A DNA stretch of 64,000 nt from Athripsodes cinereus. Its lineage: Eukaryota; Arthropoda; Insecta; Trichoptera; Leptoceridae. Below are positions 35,180-44,689 of this stretch, one piece after another. Location of the stretch: contig OX388307.1 in assembly GCA_947579605.1 (NCBI GenBank), forward strand, positions 25,087,237 to 25,151,236, read 5' to 3'. The position numbers and the translations under genes are program-made. The notes beneath the pieces are model-generated. The model was not told the DNA's origin. It saw only the letters and a list, made by a program, of their open reading frames with translations, and did not search any database. Every line of letters starts with the position of its first letter. The first letter of the stretch is position 1.

Positions 35180-35905
35180 TTATTTGATTACTAGTCTTGC
35201 AATCTAAGATTTGCAATATATTGCTAGAAGAGTGAATTTAAAATTTTGAAAATTGAACCATTGTATGATATATATTTTAAAGGAAAATGTAGTTGTACCT
35301 GCATTGAAAAAAAGAAATTTTGTATTGAGTTTTCTACCCTCCATTCTCTACAGTATTATAGGTGTATGTATAGAAGACAGAAAGTTATCTCATCCTTTTG
35401 TCCATCTGCTTTATCATGACGTATTGTTTCCTTGTTACATAAACAAAAAGTAGGTAGGTATATGAAATCAATACTTATCAAAATGTATGGTTTTGTCGCG
35501 AATTTTCAAAATTCTGTAAACGACTTTATTTTCACGGCCCCATGGATATATTTCTCTATTATCCTAGTTAAAGTATCGTAGAGACCAAGTGTTGTATTAT
35601 TTCAATATGGAGCGATCTCTGCGGTTATTTCAATTTCCCATCCAGCAGCGCAAGCATATAATATAACATTTGGGTATAGATATTTTGAAATACTTGGACA
35701 GATATAATAAATTTGTTTTTATGGCAACCTCATACTAATAATAATAAGTATGATAGTCTATATTCTGTATGACCGTCGGTCGCTTACTTGAGTATTTTCC
35801 TCTAAGTTATGATTTTACTTTCAGTATATTTTCCTTTATTCTTTAGATAAATATCTGAACCGTTTTACTTACATGAATTGCTTTTTATATAACCAATAAT
35901 TGATC
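35180..35905. other. AT-rich intergenic DNA
   Basis: No gene recognised up to the LTR element insertion site. Confidence 0.45.
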
Positions 35906-35909
35906 GTAT

Positions 35910-36247
35910 TGTAACGTAAATCGTTTTTCTATAACTTGTGTCAGGGAAAATAAAGTCTGAATTCAATTAAAAGAATGACATCTTGAAAATTAACAATTTA
36001 TTTAAAATACATATTACAACAACTATTATTTATATATACGTCACATATTATTACAGTTCACACAGATTTCTTATATACCCATTATATAACATCCTTCTTC
36101 CAGCCTATCTAGATCTTTCTTTTTTATCAAAACCAAAACAACCACCTGTCATTATTTTCCAAACATTCCATAACCAAAAATAATATAAAAATTCAAATTC
36201 ATTAAACTTCCAAACTTAAGTACCCTCCTAATGGTGATTACGTAACA
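35910..36247 (-). repeat. 3' LTR (element orientation)
   Basis: 338 bp with TG...CA ends and short inverted termini (TGTAACGTAA / TTACGTAACA). A promoter and a polyadenylation signal are expected here by family rule. On the minus strand I see TTTATTTTCC-like AT-rich sequence but no unambiguous TATA/AATAAA pair that I would assert. Confidence 0.95.
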
Positions 36248-36263
36248 TTGCCTCCCTCTTAAT
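36248..36263 (-). other. polypurine tract
   Basis: Minus-strand AATTAAGAGGGAGGCAA abuts the 3' LTR directly. It is the expected plus-strand DNA primer of the element and lies immediately after the pol stop. Confidence 0.85.
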
Positions 36264-39200
36264 TTAGTTCGTCCCGAACGAATTCTCTGGATGAAGATAG
36301 GAGCATCCTGAATCCTCTCTGCAATGTGAAGTCTTGAAGAAATAACAAGGTACAGACTTCTTGATGTTCTCACTATACCCTGGATTAAAACAACAAACTA
36401 AAACATTAATTCCAGTATTACAGAAGATCTCTTCTATCATATTTCGAACAACTTTCCAATCCATACTGCCACTTATCCTTGGTATGCCGAGCTTCGTAAG
36501 ATTCATTTGTAACATTTGATCCCGCAAACTTTGTAAACAGTGCCACATCTGAACATACTCTGTTTGTTCTTCAGGGATTGCTTTATTTACCATGTAAAAT
36601 ATATGTCGTTCCCCATGCTGTAGATGGACCGCTTCTCCAATTTTCAAACTCTTGGCCTTAATCTCTTCCAATATCCCGTACTTCTTCTTGAAAACTTTGG
36701 CTATGCCATTAGTAAATTTTGCATTCTGAGCCAAGCAATGAGCCAAAACATAATCCTCTGGAGTGTCAAAAAGATCTTGCTCAACTTCGATAGTGACACC
36801 ATGATGAATTCTTCGTTGAGGCGTCTTCATAAACTCTACAAAACTCTTCTCTTTACTTAGGACTTTACAGACTTGAACAATCGGGTTGTTTCCTTCACTT
36901 TTATTGTCTCCTAAAAACGGTGCTAAGCGATTGAAATGTACCACCCTCGGCTTGCCATTTGATTTTCGTCGTATTCGATAAATAACGTCATTTATTCTTT
37001 TAATCACCTCGTACGGTCCTTCCCAGGATTTTTGAAGCTTCGGTGAATAGCCTCGTCTCCGTTGAGGATTGAACAACCAAACTAAATCTCCAGCTTGATA
37101 CCCTCCTTCCACAGCTTTGACATCATATCTTTTCTTCATCCTGTCACTAGCGACTTGAATATTAGCCCGCACACGTTCATGGATGTCGTTCATCTTTCTC
37201 CGAAGTTCCGATACATAATCTTCTCCAACAAGATCCTCTCCAGGCTTAGATCCATACTGCAAGTCGCAAGGTAACCGTAGTTCACGGCCAAAAATCACAC
37301 TCGCTGGTGTTTGTCCCGTTGTCTCATGAATTGCCGAACGATAGGCCAATAAGAACAAGTGGATGTATTCGTCCCAATCCTTCTGATGATCAGACACCGC
37401 CTTCGACAGATATTTTCCACATGTTCGATTCATTCGCTCCACCATTCCATCCGACTGTGGATGCAAAGCAGTTGTTCTCGTTTTTCGAATTCCCAATATC
37501 TCACATACTTGCTGAAATACGGCTGACTCAAAATTTCTTCCTTGATCCGAATGAAGCTCCAACGGTACTCCAAAACGACTTATCAGCTCTCTTACCAAGA
37601 TTTCAGCAACAGTGATAGCCTCTTGATTTGGTAATGCATAGGCTTCTGTCCATTTACTAAAATAGTCCATTGCTACTAAAATATACTTGTTCCCTCTTTC
37701 AGTTGTGGGAAACGGTCCTGCTATGTCGATGGCTATTCTTTCAAATGGACTACCTACATTGTACTGTCTCATTGGCGCACGCCTCTGTTTTTGAGGTCCG
37801 TTCGAAGTAGCACAAGTCACACATCTTCTACACCAATCTTTTACATCTTCAGTGTAACGGACCCAATAAAATCTCTGACGAATCTTTTCTGTAGTCTTTT
37901 TAACTCCCAAGTGTCCACCAGACACATCATCGTGAAGCAGCTTAAGGACATCAGGAACTCTCTTCCTTGGAACCAATAGCTGTTGTTTCTGCTGTGTTCC
38001 ATCTTCACTTTCCAGAATACGTTTCAACAACCCGTTTTCCACAACTATGGATTGCCATTGTGCCCAATATGATTTAACATTTGGTGAACATGAAGCTATT
38101 TCTTCCCATGAAGGTTTTCGATCATTTTCTTTCCACTGCATCAAAAGTCCAAGGTCAGGATCTTCCAACTGGTGCGCTCGAATTTCATCATCTTGCCAAA
38201 AATTATCGATGACTGTAGTTCTACGAATCATGACGAACCTTTCCTCCGCTTTATTACAATGCTGGCAATCCTCTGGACATGGACGCCTTGACAGTGCATC
38301 AGCATTTTTATGACGAAGTCCAGCTCGATGCTCAGAATCATAGTCATATTCTTGCAATCTTTCTATCCATCTTGCAACCTGACCTTCAGGATTCTTGAAT
38401 CGTAACAGCCATACAAGCGCCGAATGATCTGTCCTTAAAAGAAATTTCCGTCCATATAGGTATTTGCGGAAGTGCTCAACTGACTTGATTACAGCAAGTA
38501 ACTCTCTTCGCGTTACACAATAATTGCGTTCCGGCCTTGACAAAACTTTACTGAAGTACGCAATTACGCGTTCTTGACCATCCTGAACCTGAGATAGTAC
38601 ACTTCCAATGCCGACGTTGCTTGCATCCGTATCCAGAATAAAATTCCCTTCAGCTCGAGGATAACTTAGAATCGGGGAATTAATCAATACCTTCTTCAAT
38701 TCTTCAAACGCGCATTGGCATTTTGAATCCCATATAAATTCATTACTTTCTTCTGTGAGTTTTGTCAATGGTTTAGCGATATCAGCGAAGCCCAAAACAA
38801 ATCGCCGATAGTAAGTGCTTAAGCCTAAAAAGCTTCTTACTTCATGCTTGTCTTTAGGTGTAGGCCAGTCTTGAACAGCTCTAATCTTCTCAGGATCCAC
38901 CGCCACTCCTTCCTCAGAGACAACATGACCCAGATAGTTGACTTGTCTTCGGAACAATGTACATTTCTTAACATTGAGTTTCAAGTTGGCCGCTCTCAAT
39001 CGTGAAAACACTTGTTCCAAATTTCGTAAGTGCTCCTCAAAACATTTTCCAAGCACGATGATGTCATCCAGGTACACTAAACAGGTCTCCCACGACAATC
39101 CTCTCAGCACGCTTTCCATTAAACGCTCAAAAGTAGCCGGAGCGTTACAAAGTCCAAACGGCATAACAATGAACTGCCATAATCCACTTCCAATAGAGAA

Positions 39201-40499
39201 TGCTGTTTTCTCTCTATCCTTAGGTTCCAGTCCAACCTGCCAATATCCACTCTTCAAATCCAACGTTGAAAAGATTTTACAGCCAGCCAATGTGTCCAAC
39301 GTATCATCAATACGAGGCAAAGGGTAACTGTCCTTCTTAGTAACATTATTAAGTTGGCGAAAATCAACACAGAACCGAGTTGAGCCATCCTTCTTCCTAA
39401 CCAGTACTACAGGTGAACACCATGGACTGCTTGACGGTTCTATTACCTTGTCCCGTTCCATATCTTGAATAATTTGATCTGCTTCCGCCCGTTTTGCTAA
39501 AGGTAATCTTCTGGGTACTTGACGAATGGGTCTTGCATCACCTGTGTCTATTCGATGACTAACAACACTTGTTCTTCCTTTGGGTTGACTTGAGTTCTCG
39601 AAGACATCCTGATTTCTAGCGATGAAGGATCTAATCTGTTTGCTCTGTTCCTTGGTAAGTTCCTTACAAGCCTCCTTCACTAAGTCGTCAAGGTGTTTTG
39701 GTACCTCCTCTGAAGAAACTTGGCCACCGCTCACTCTACATGTTACTGACGAAACCGATGAACACATACTTAAATAAACTCCTTCTTTGATAGTCACTGG
39801 ATAGTCATTGATATTCATTAGCCTGACCAAAATATCCTTTTTAGCTTGAATCAGGACTCTCGCAATCAACACTCCTTTTCCAGCTTCAGTATTAGCGTTG
39901 GACTCCACTACTAAAACATGTCCATTTGGAATGTCACAATCTAAGTAGGCTCGTACTAACATTTCACTTTGTTTTGGAATAGTAACAACTTCTGCCGCAA
40001 GCACACGTGTAGCGAATTCTTCATGCTCTTGTACAAGAATATCTTCATCCCCAATTTTCAGAGTTCGCCTCTTCAGATCCAGTTTGAATCCATACTTCGC
40101 CATTACATCCATTCCAAGAATAACTTCCTCCTCTATCTCAGCCACCAACACCTGATGATCGAAGATGGTGCTTCCAATGTGAAAGTTGGCAACTGTCTCA
40201 CCGCATACAGACGCCGACTCTCCAGTTGCCGTCCGTAATGTCCATTTAGTTGATTTTATTTGTTTTTTTTCGCAAACTAAATCAGGTCTCATGATTGTCC
40301 TTGTTGCTCCAGTGTCCAACAAAAGTTTCAAATTCTTTCCATTTACTTTGCCATTTATAAACATGCTGCTGACTTGTCCGCTGAACGACGCAACAACTGC
40401 ATATCTCTTCGAGGCATTGGCAATGCGGGTCGATAGTTGCCCCTTTCCATCAACCCTTTTTAGTTTTCCTGAATCTGCTGTTCGTTTTTCCTTGGACAC
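36264..40499 (-). CDS. pol: Pol polyprotein: PR-RT-RH-INT-macrodomain-CCCH
   Basis: 1411 codons, no stops. Protease: LLLDTGATRTIM, Asp at residue 62, and ILGMDVM near 127-133. Reverse transcriptase about 345-530: FSTLDLKSGYWQV, MPFGLCNAPATF, catalytic YLDD at 476-479. RNase H about 615-740: DTDAS, E666, D691, NADALSR. Integrase about 845-1195: zinc site H856/H863/C893/C896; DDE residues D925, D985, E1021 with 35 residues between the last two; then the GPYEV module at 1161. Beyond that lies an unusual tail. Residues about 1232-1374 resemble a TARG1/OARD1-type macrodomain: QDLFDTPEDYVLAHCLA, NGIAKVFKKKYG at 1264-1275, GIPRISGSMD at 1338-1347. Residues 1385-1403 form a C-x7-C-x5-C-x3-H finger. 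The frame opens with GTG just after a TAA, so Pol is made by -1 frameshifting from gag, not from its own start. Confidence 0.93.
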   Translation of the reverse strand: MSKEKRTADSGKLKRVDGKGQLSTRIANASKRYAVVASFSGQVSSMFINGKVNGKNLKLLLDTGATRTIMRPDLVCEKKQIKSTKWTLRTATGESASVCGETVANFHIGSTIFDHQVLVAEIEEEVILGMDVMAKYGFKLDLKRRTLKIGDEDILVQEHEEFATRVLAAEVVTIPKQSEMLVRAYLDCDIPNGHVLVVESNANTEAGKGVLIARVLIQAKKDILVRLMNINDYPVTIKEGVYLSMCSSVSSVTCRVSGGQVSSEEVPKHLDDLVKEACKELTKEQSKQIRSFIARNQDVFENSSQPKGRTSVVSHRIDTGDARPIRQVPRRLPLAKRAEADQIIQDMERDKVIEPSSSPWCSPVVLVRKKDGSTRFCVDFRQLNNVTKKDSYPLPRIDDTLDTLAGCKIFSTLDLKSGYWQVGLEPKDREKTAFSIGSGLWQFIVMPFGLCNAPATFERLMESVLRGLSWETCLVYLDDIIVLGKCFEEHLRNLEQVFSRLRAANLKLNVKKCTLFRRQVNYLGHVVSEEGVAVDPEKIRAVQDWPTPKDKHEVRSFLGLSTYYRRFVLGFADIAKPLTKLTEESNEFIWDSKCQCAFEELKKVLINSPILSYPRAEGNFILDTDASNVGIGSVLSQVQDGQERVIAYFSKVLSRPERNYCVTRRELLAVIKSVEHFRKYLYGRKFLLRTDHSALVWLLRFKNPEGQVARWIERLQEYDYDSEHRAGLRHKNADALSRRPCPEDCQHCNKAEERFVMIRRTTVIDNFWQDDEIRAHQLEDPDLGLLMQWKENDRKPSWEEIASCSPNVKSYWAQWQSIVVENGLLKRILESEDGTQQKQQLLVPRKRVPDVLKLLHDDVSGGHLGVKKTTEKIRQRFYWVRYTEDVKDWCRRCVTCATSNGPQKQRRAPMRQYNVGSPFERIAIDIAGPFPTTERGNKYILVAMDYFSKWTEAYALPNQEAITVAEILVRELISRFGVPLELHSDQGRNFESAVFQQVCEILGIRKTRTTALHPQSDGMVERMNRTCGKYLSKAVSDHQKDWDEYIHLFLLAYRSAIHETTGQTPASVIFGRELRLPCDLQYGSKPGEDLVGEDYVSELRRKMNDIHERVRANIQVASDRMKKRYDVKAVEGGYQAGDLVWLFNPQRRRGYSPKLQKSWEGPYEVIKRINDVIYRIRRKSNGKPRVVHFNRLAPFLGDNKSEGNNPIVQVCKVLSKEKSFVEFMKTPQRRIHHGVTIEVEQDLFDTPEDYVLAHCLAQNAKFTNGIAKVFKKKYGILEEIKAKSLKIGEAVHLQHGERHIFYMVNKAIPEEQTEYVQMWHCLQSLRDQMLQMNLTKLGIPRISGSMDWKVVRNMIEEIFCNTGINVLVCCFNPGYSENIKKSVPCYFFKTSHCREDSGCSYLHPENSFGTN

Positions 40500-40504
40500 C
40501 GATT
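40460..40504 (-). promoter_or_regulatory. gag-pol overlap, -1 frameshift window
   Basis: The pol frame opens after a TAA at about 40502 and gag stops at 40460. The shift must therefore occur within ~45 nt, which contain AAGGAAAAACGAAC. The in-frame reading AGG AAA AAC makes GAAAAAC the best slippery candidate, although it deviates from the canonical X-XXY-YYZ at the first base. Confidence 0.6.
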
Positions 40505-41623
40505 ACGCAGGTGTCCAATTTGTCCACAGTCCCAGCAACGTAGTTGTCTCTTCTTTCCTTTCAAGGCCTCCAAAACCTTCTTAACTATGTCTTCTATTGA
40601 AAGTGGTTGATTTTCTTGTACAGCTTCCATCACACGGGCTTGAGCGTGACCTCGTACGGATTGTCTTACAGCTTCAAATTCGAGTGCTTGGGTTAAAGCA
40701 TCACTAAGAGTTTGTGGTCTAGCCAGTTTTATAGCTTGTTGTGTCTCACTTGCTCGTAGTCCATCCAAAAACTTGTCTACTGCAAGACTTTCACATACAT
40801 CATCAGAAACTGTAGGGTATGCATATCTCACTAGACGCGCTACATCCGCCTCGAATTCCTGTAGAGTTTCATTGGGCCTCTGCACACGATTCTTCAACTG
40901 TGACCTATAAACTTGTTCCATATGCTTATGTCCAAATCGCATCTCCAGTCTCTCAACCAAAGATTTAAAGTTTTGTCTATCCGCAAGCGGAATCATCTGA
41001 AGGACTCTTAAAGCATCTCCTCGTAAAGATATACTCAATACTGATGCTTTTCTTGTCATCGACCAGCCATTTATCATAGCTACTGTTTCGAACAAAGTTA
41101 AGTACTCTTCCCAAGAGTTCTTTCCATCAAAAGTTGGCATATCACTACGCACATGCTCCACCATTGAAGTTGCACCACTCTCTACACACTTGAACTCTGT
41201 GTCCACCGTTGTGTTCTGCTCAAAATCCGTTCTTGCTGTTGAAGAAAGCGCCTGATTCTCCAAAACTTTCACCTGCTTTGTTAACTCGCTAATCCTTTCA
41301 TCAAAGGACACAGAATATTCTTGAAACTTCCTTTCAATTTCTTCTTTCGTTCCTCTAGAATCTTCTCGAAGCCTTTCTATTTCTTCTTTCATAGCTGTAG
41401 CATTTTCTTGAAGCTTCTTTTCGATTTCTTTATAAAGCTCACTGGTGGTTATAGGCAACTCGAAGATATATGTTTCCGGATCTTCACCTGCTTCTTCCAT
41501 CACCTTTCTTAGTCGAAGTTGGAGCACACCCTTCGTTCCAGATGTATCCGCGTCTCTTTCTTCTAGTTCGCGCTTCAGATCCACCACTTTCAAGTCAAGT
41601 AGAGTTAATTTTTTTGATGACAT
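40460..41623 (-). CDS. gag: Gag with N-terminal SAP domain and CCHC knuckle
   Basis: 387 codons from ATG at 41621-41623, 68 bp inside the 5' LTR. Residues about 6-40 (LLDLKVVDLKRELEERDAD ... RLRKVMEE) fit a SAP motif, a DNA/chromatin-binding helix-extended-helix. Residues about 62-125 are heptad-rich and charged, a likely coiled coil for multimerisation. Residues about 160-325 fit a Ty3-type capsid (WEEYLTLFE, LRGDALRVL, LQEFEADVARLVRYAYP, KFLDGLR). A zinc knuckle C-x2-C-x4-H-x4-C lies at C363, C366, H371, C376. The last 40 bases overlap pol, which is read one base back. The product should package element RNA into cytoplasmic particles. There is no separate start for pol, so the Gag:Pol ratio must be set by frameshift efficiency. 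Confidence 0.93.
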   Translation of the reverse strand: MSSKKLTLLDLKVVDLKRELEERDADTSGTKGVLQLRLRKVMEEAGEDPETYIFELPITTSELYKEIEKKLQENATAMKEEIERLREDSRGTKEEIERKFQEYSVSFDERISELTKQVKVLENQALSSTARTDFEQNTTVDTEFKCVESGATSMVEHVRSDMPTFDGKNSWEEYLTLFETVAMINGWSMTRKASVLSISLRGDALRVLQMIPLADRQNFKSLVERLEMRFGHKHMEQVYRSQLKNRVQRPNETLQEFEADVARLVRYAYPTVSDDVCESLAVDKFLDGLRASETQQAIKLARPQTLSDALTQALEFEAVRQSVRGHAQARVMEAVQENQPLSIEDIVKKVLEALKGKKRQLRCWDCGQIGHLRNRCPRKNEQQIQEN

Positions 41624-41670
41624 ATTTTACACAGTCTTTATTTCCACTAAGCACTTAAATATCTGATTCA

Positions 41671-41691
41671 CAACCCCACACCTGACACCAA
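41671..41691 (-). other. primer binding site
   Basis: Minus-strand TTGGTGTCAGGTGTGGGGTT lies directly inside the 5' LTR. TGGTGTCAG complements a tRNA 3' end ...CTGACACCA, which fits tRNA-Leu as I recall its acceptor sequence. Confidence 0.8.
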
Positions 41692-42029
41692 TGTAACGTA
41701 AATCGTTTTTCTATAACTTGTGTCAGGGAAAATAAAGTCTGAATTCAATTAAAAGAATGACATCTTGAAAATTAACAATTTATTTAAAATACATATTACA
41801 ACAACTATTATTTATATATACGTCACATATTATTACAGTTCACACAGATTTCTTATATACCCATTATATAACATCCTTCTTCCAGCCTATCTAGATCTTT
41901 CTTTTTTATCAAAACCAAAACAACCACCTGTCATTATTTTCCAAACATTCCATAACCAAAAATAATATAAAAATTCAAATTCATTAAACTTCCAAACTTA
42001 AGTACCCTCCTAATGGTGATTACGTAACA
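41692..42029 (-). repeat. 5' LTR (element orientation)
   Basis: 338 bp, the same length and, base by base as far as I compared, the same sequence as 35910-36247. Followed on the plus strand by target duplication GTAT. Confidence 0.95.
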
Positions 42030-42055
42030 GTATCAACCTTGTTTAATATTAAGGT

Positions 42056-42812
42056 CATCCTTCTCTAAAAATTGAGATCACACTTTGTAATAGTACCTAC
42101 AATGTAGCGTTAGATATTTTCCTTTGAATTTTTTTGCTCTCTGCTGGAAGTTATTCAACATCATGTATTCAGTTTTTAGACTTTTCCCATTTAATTTTTT
42201 TGTTTACAATATAACACGTTTAGGATTTTGAAAAGTCCCCACTAAGAGTTTTGTAGCTCAGATCTATTTTTATAATTTTTCATTTAGTAACTATTAAAAC
42301 ATGATATTTCATCCTTTTCTAAAAATTGAGATCACACTTTGTAATAGTACCTACCATGTAGCGTTAGATATTTTCCTTTGAATTTTTTTGCTCTCTGCTG
42401 GAAGTTATTCAACATCATGTATTCAGTTTTTAGACTTTTCCCATTTACTTTTTTTGTTTACAATATAACACGTGTAGGATTTTAAAAAATCCCCACTAAA
42501 TTTTTTGTAGCTCAGAGCTCTTTTTATAATTTTTCATTTAGTAACTACATGATATTTCATCCTTTTCTAAAAATTGAGATCACACTTTGTAATAGTACCT
42601 ACCATGTAGCGTTAGATATTTTCCTTTGAATTTTTTTGCTCTCTGCTGGAAGTTATTCAACATCATGTATTCAGTTTTTAGACTTTTCCTATTTAATTTT
42701 TTTGTTTACAATATAACACGTTTAGGATTTTGAAAAGTCCCCACTAAGAGTTTTGTAGCTCAGATCTATTTTTATAATTTTTCATTTAGTAACTATTAAA
42801 ACATGATATTTC
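42056..42812. repeat. three tandem ~250-bp units
   Basis: Units start at 42056, 42310 and 42558 (periods 254 and 248) with CATCCTT-TCTAAAAATTGA. Units 1 and 3 share AGGATTTTGAAAAGTCCCCA and a TATTAAAAC segment, whereas unit 2 differs there (AGGATTTTAAAAAATCCCCA and a deletion of about six to nine bases). The array begins about 25 bp from the LTR element insertion point. Confidence 0.95.
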
Positions 42813-43014
42813 GTTGGAAATTAGTCTGCTTACGGTGTAACGGATTTTGGATATATATTTGGATAATGACAGTTTGTTTATATAAAACCCCATTCTCAGT
42901 ACTTTTAAATAAATTGTAAATTTTTTCAATTCTATGATTTGTCCAATATTGTTTGACAATCTAGACTGTAGTCTTTACACACTCTTACTATCTGTTCCAA
43001 ATTGTTATTCAACC

Positions 43015-43218
43015 GTGAAATACTCGGCTAATAATAGGTCTCCCACTCTTTATCGTCAATTTTCGAGTGTCTTGTAAAAGACAGGTGTTAAAAAAATTAC
43101 ATCTTAAATTGAGCAATGAGTCGTCTTAATTCTGTGTCGGCACAGAGAGGTCAGCTTGCATATTTATTACATGCGGTTGGTCTGTTGGCTACTCCAATAT
43201 GGTGTGATGGTATAGTAA
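43015..43218 (+). repeat. TAG-tailed SINE-like retroposon, copy 9
   Basis: Diverged and internally deleted: GGTCTCCCACTCTTTATCGT, GACAGGTGTTAAAAAAATTA, GGCACAGAGAGGTCAGCTTG and GTGATGGTATAGTAAG align in order. Confidence 0.75.
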
Positions 43219-43219
43219 G

Positions 43220-44438
43220 AAAGTTGTTTTTATAGTCAAAAAGTAAATTTTGAAATAAATACTCAAAAATATCTCTTCTCTTAAATAATAAAATACTGGT
43301 TCCACAAACTACATTGTAAAATAATATTCCTTTCATTTCTTCAGTTCATAATGTTCTTTTATGTGTACAAAGATAGAGATCTTTAATACCAGGATTTGAA
43401 GGAAATGCCTTTAGAAATAAAGTGAGTATGATATTACTTTGACTGAAATGATGTATACCTACTGCGTCCCACAGAAGAGAGACATTCTTTTGTTTACTTT
43501 CCGAGAATATAAAAAAAACATAAGACCTAAGCAAAATCACACTAATTCTCTTTTACCTCAAATATTTTTATTTTACATATATATTAACACGAGTACTGTA
43601 AGTATATTGTTGACAAAACAAATTTATGTAAATAGTGTACTCGGTTATCGCTTTACAATAATCAATGAGCTAGCCATCTCACTTATTATTATTATTTTAA
43701 AAATATCATCCTGCACTGAGACCATAACAGCTTTTGGCCAAACCGATCTCAAAAAGGAAAAAAAGGTGAGACAGAAAAACACAAATGCTATCATCAAAAA
43801 GAAACAGAATCAAAGGAGAGTCTCTATCGACATGAACATTCAAATCATTAAACAATTTTATAGCCTTTCCGACAGAGGAGTTTGGCATAATGTTTGTACT
43901 GCTATCAGGTAACATACCGTCATGGTTTCGAGATGAAAGTTTGTATAATTCTGTTTTTAGAATATTTTATTAGAATCATACATAAACAAAATTTTCTGAA
44001 AACGGTGTGAGTAATTTATTATAAATACTTTTGTTTTTATAACGTTCAAAGTGATTTTCGTGTGTTATGCTGCATTCACTAATAACCTCACTTATGGTAG
44101 CGTTGTGATGGGATAGATTAAAATATATATAGACAAGAAGATATGTATACTATTATTATTATCAGATATGTACAGGAACAATATCCCCGTGTCACGTACA
44201 GCTAAATAGAATCGTGTGGTCTACAGTGTACGTTTGTAATAACAGATTGACGTATAACTATTGTAAACTTTTGGTATACATTAATACCTGCGGTAGGCTA
44301 ATTAGTGAATCAGTGGTATCTTTAAAAAAATCTATGAACTTTTTCAAAAATCGGATAAGTGGAGTAATATTCGGAATTATAAATAAGCTCAAATGGTTAT
44401 TATTAATCTTCAGTCACTTGTTTTTGATTGTTATGTAG
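43220..44438. other. AT-rich intergenic DNA
   Basis: The 157-codon frame at 43439-43912 begins in AT-rich sequence and has a lysine/isoleucine bias without a domain. Its 3' half is somewhat charged. I regard it as chance. Confidence 0.35.
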
Positions 44439-44682
44439 CCATGGAGCACCCGGCAAAGGATCGTTCTCTCAATCTTTTCCGTAAGTTGTTTTCAAGTGTA
44501 CTGCAAATGGCAGATATTTGAATAAATAAAGATATATGCATCTTAATTTTAGCGATGGGGCTTACTTCCCATCCTGAATGTCTTAATTTTGTGTTGGTTC
44601 GTAAAGGACAGCTTGAATGTTTACTACATGCAGCTGAACTTCTGGCTTCCCCATTTGTGGGATATGCCGTGGTGTATAGTAG
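44439..44682 (+). repeat. TAG-tailed SINE-like retroposon, copy 10
   Basis: Near full length from CCATGGAGCACCCGGCAAAG to GGATATGCCGTGGTGTATAG. A short TTATGTA direct repeat flanks it (about 44431 and 44685). Confidence 0.8.
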
Positions 44683-44689
44683 ATTATGT

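Larger units (their letters stand above)
35910..42029 (-). mobile_element. complete Ty3/gypsy LTR retrotransposon with macrodomain and CCCH finger
   Basis: A 6120-bp element in reverse orientation. It is bounded by two 338-bp LTRs that look identical and by a 4-bp target duplication GTAT (35906-35909 and 42030-42033). The order on the minus strand is LTR, primer site, gag, pol (overlapping, -1 frame), polypurine tract, LTR. There is no env-like frame. The order protease-RT-RNase H-integrase places it in Ty3/gypsy (Metaviridae), not copia. Matching LTRs and undamaged frames imply a very recent insertion and possible competence. The unusual part is the pol C-terminus, where a macrodomain and CCCH finger lie between the integrase and the 3' LTR. 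Confidence 0.97.

Noticed and set aside
36264..37000. env-like or chromodomain tail of the LTR element
   Set aside because: No signal peptide, transmembrane segment or chromodomain pattern; the motifs fit a macrodomain and a CCCH finger instead.
36624..40584. several plus-strand frames of 62-132 codons
   Set aside because: Antisense shadows of gag and pol.
41765..41965. 66-codon frame inside the LTR (also at 35983-36183)
   Set aside because: Present in both LTRs because they are copies, antisense to the element, and without a recognisable domain.
42056..42812. CRISPR-like array
   Set aside because: Units are ~250-bp contiguous tandem repeats without spacers, in a eukaryotic setting.
43439..43912. 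157-codon open frame
   Set aside because: AT-rich, lysine/isoleucine-heavy translation without domain or splice context; expected by chance in this composition.
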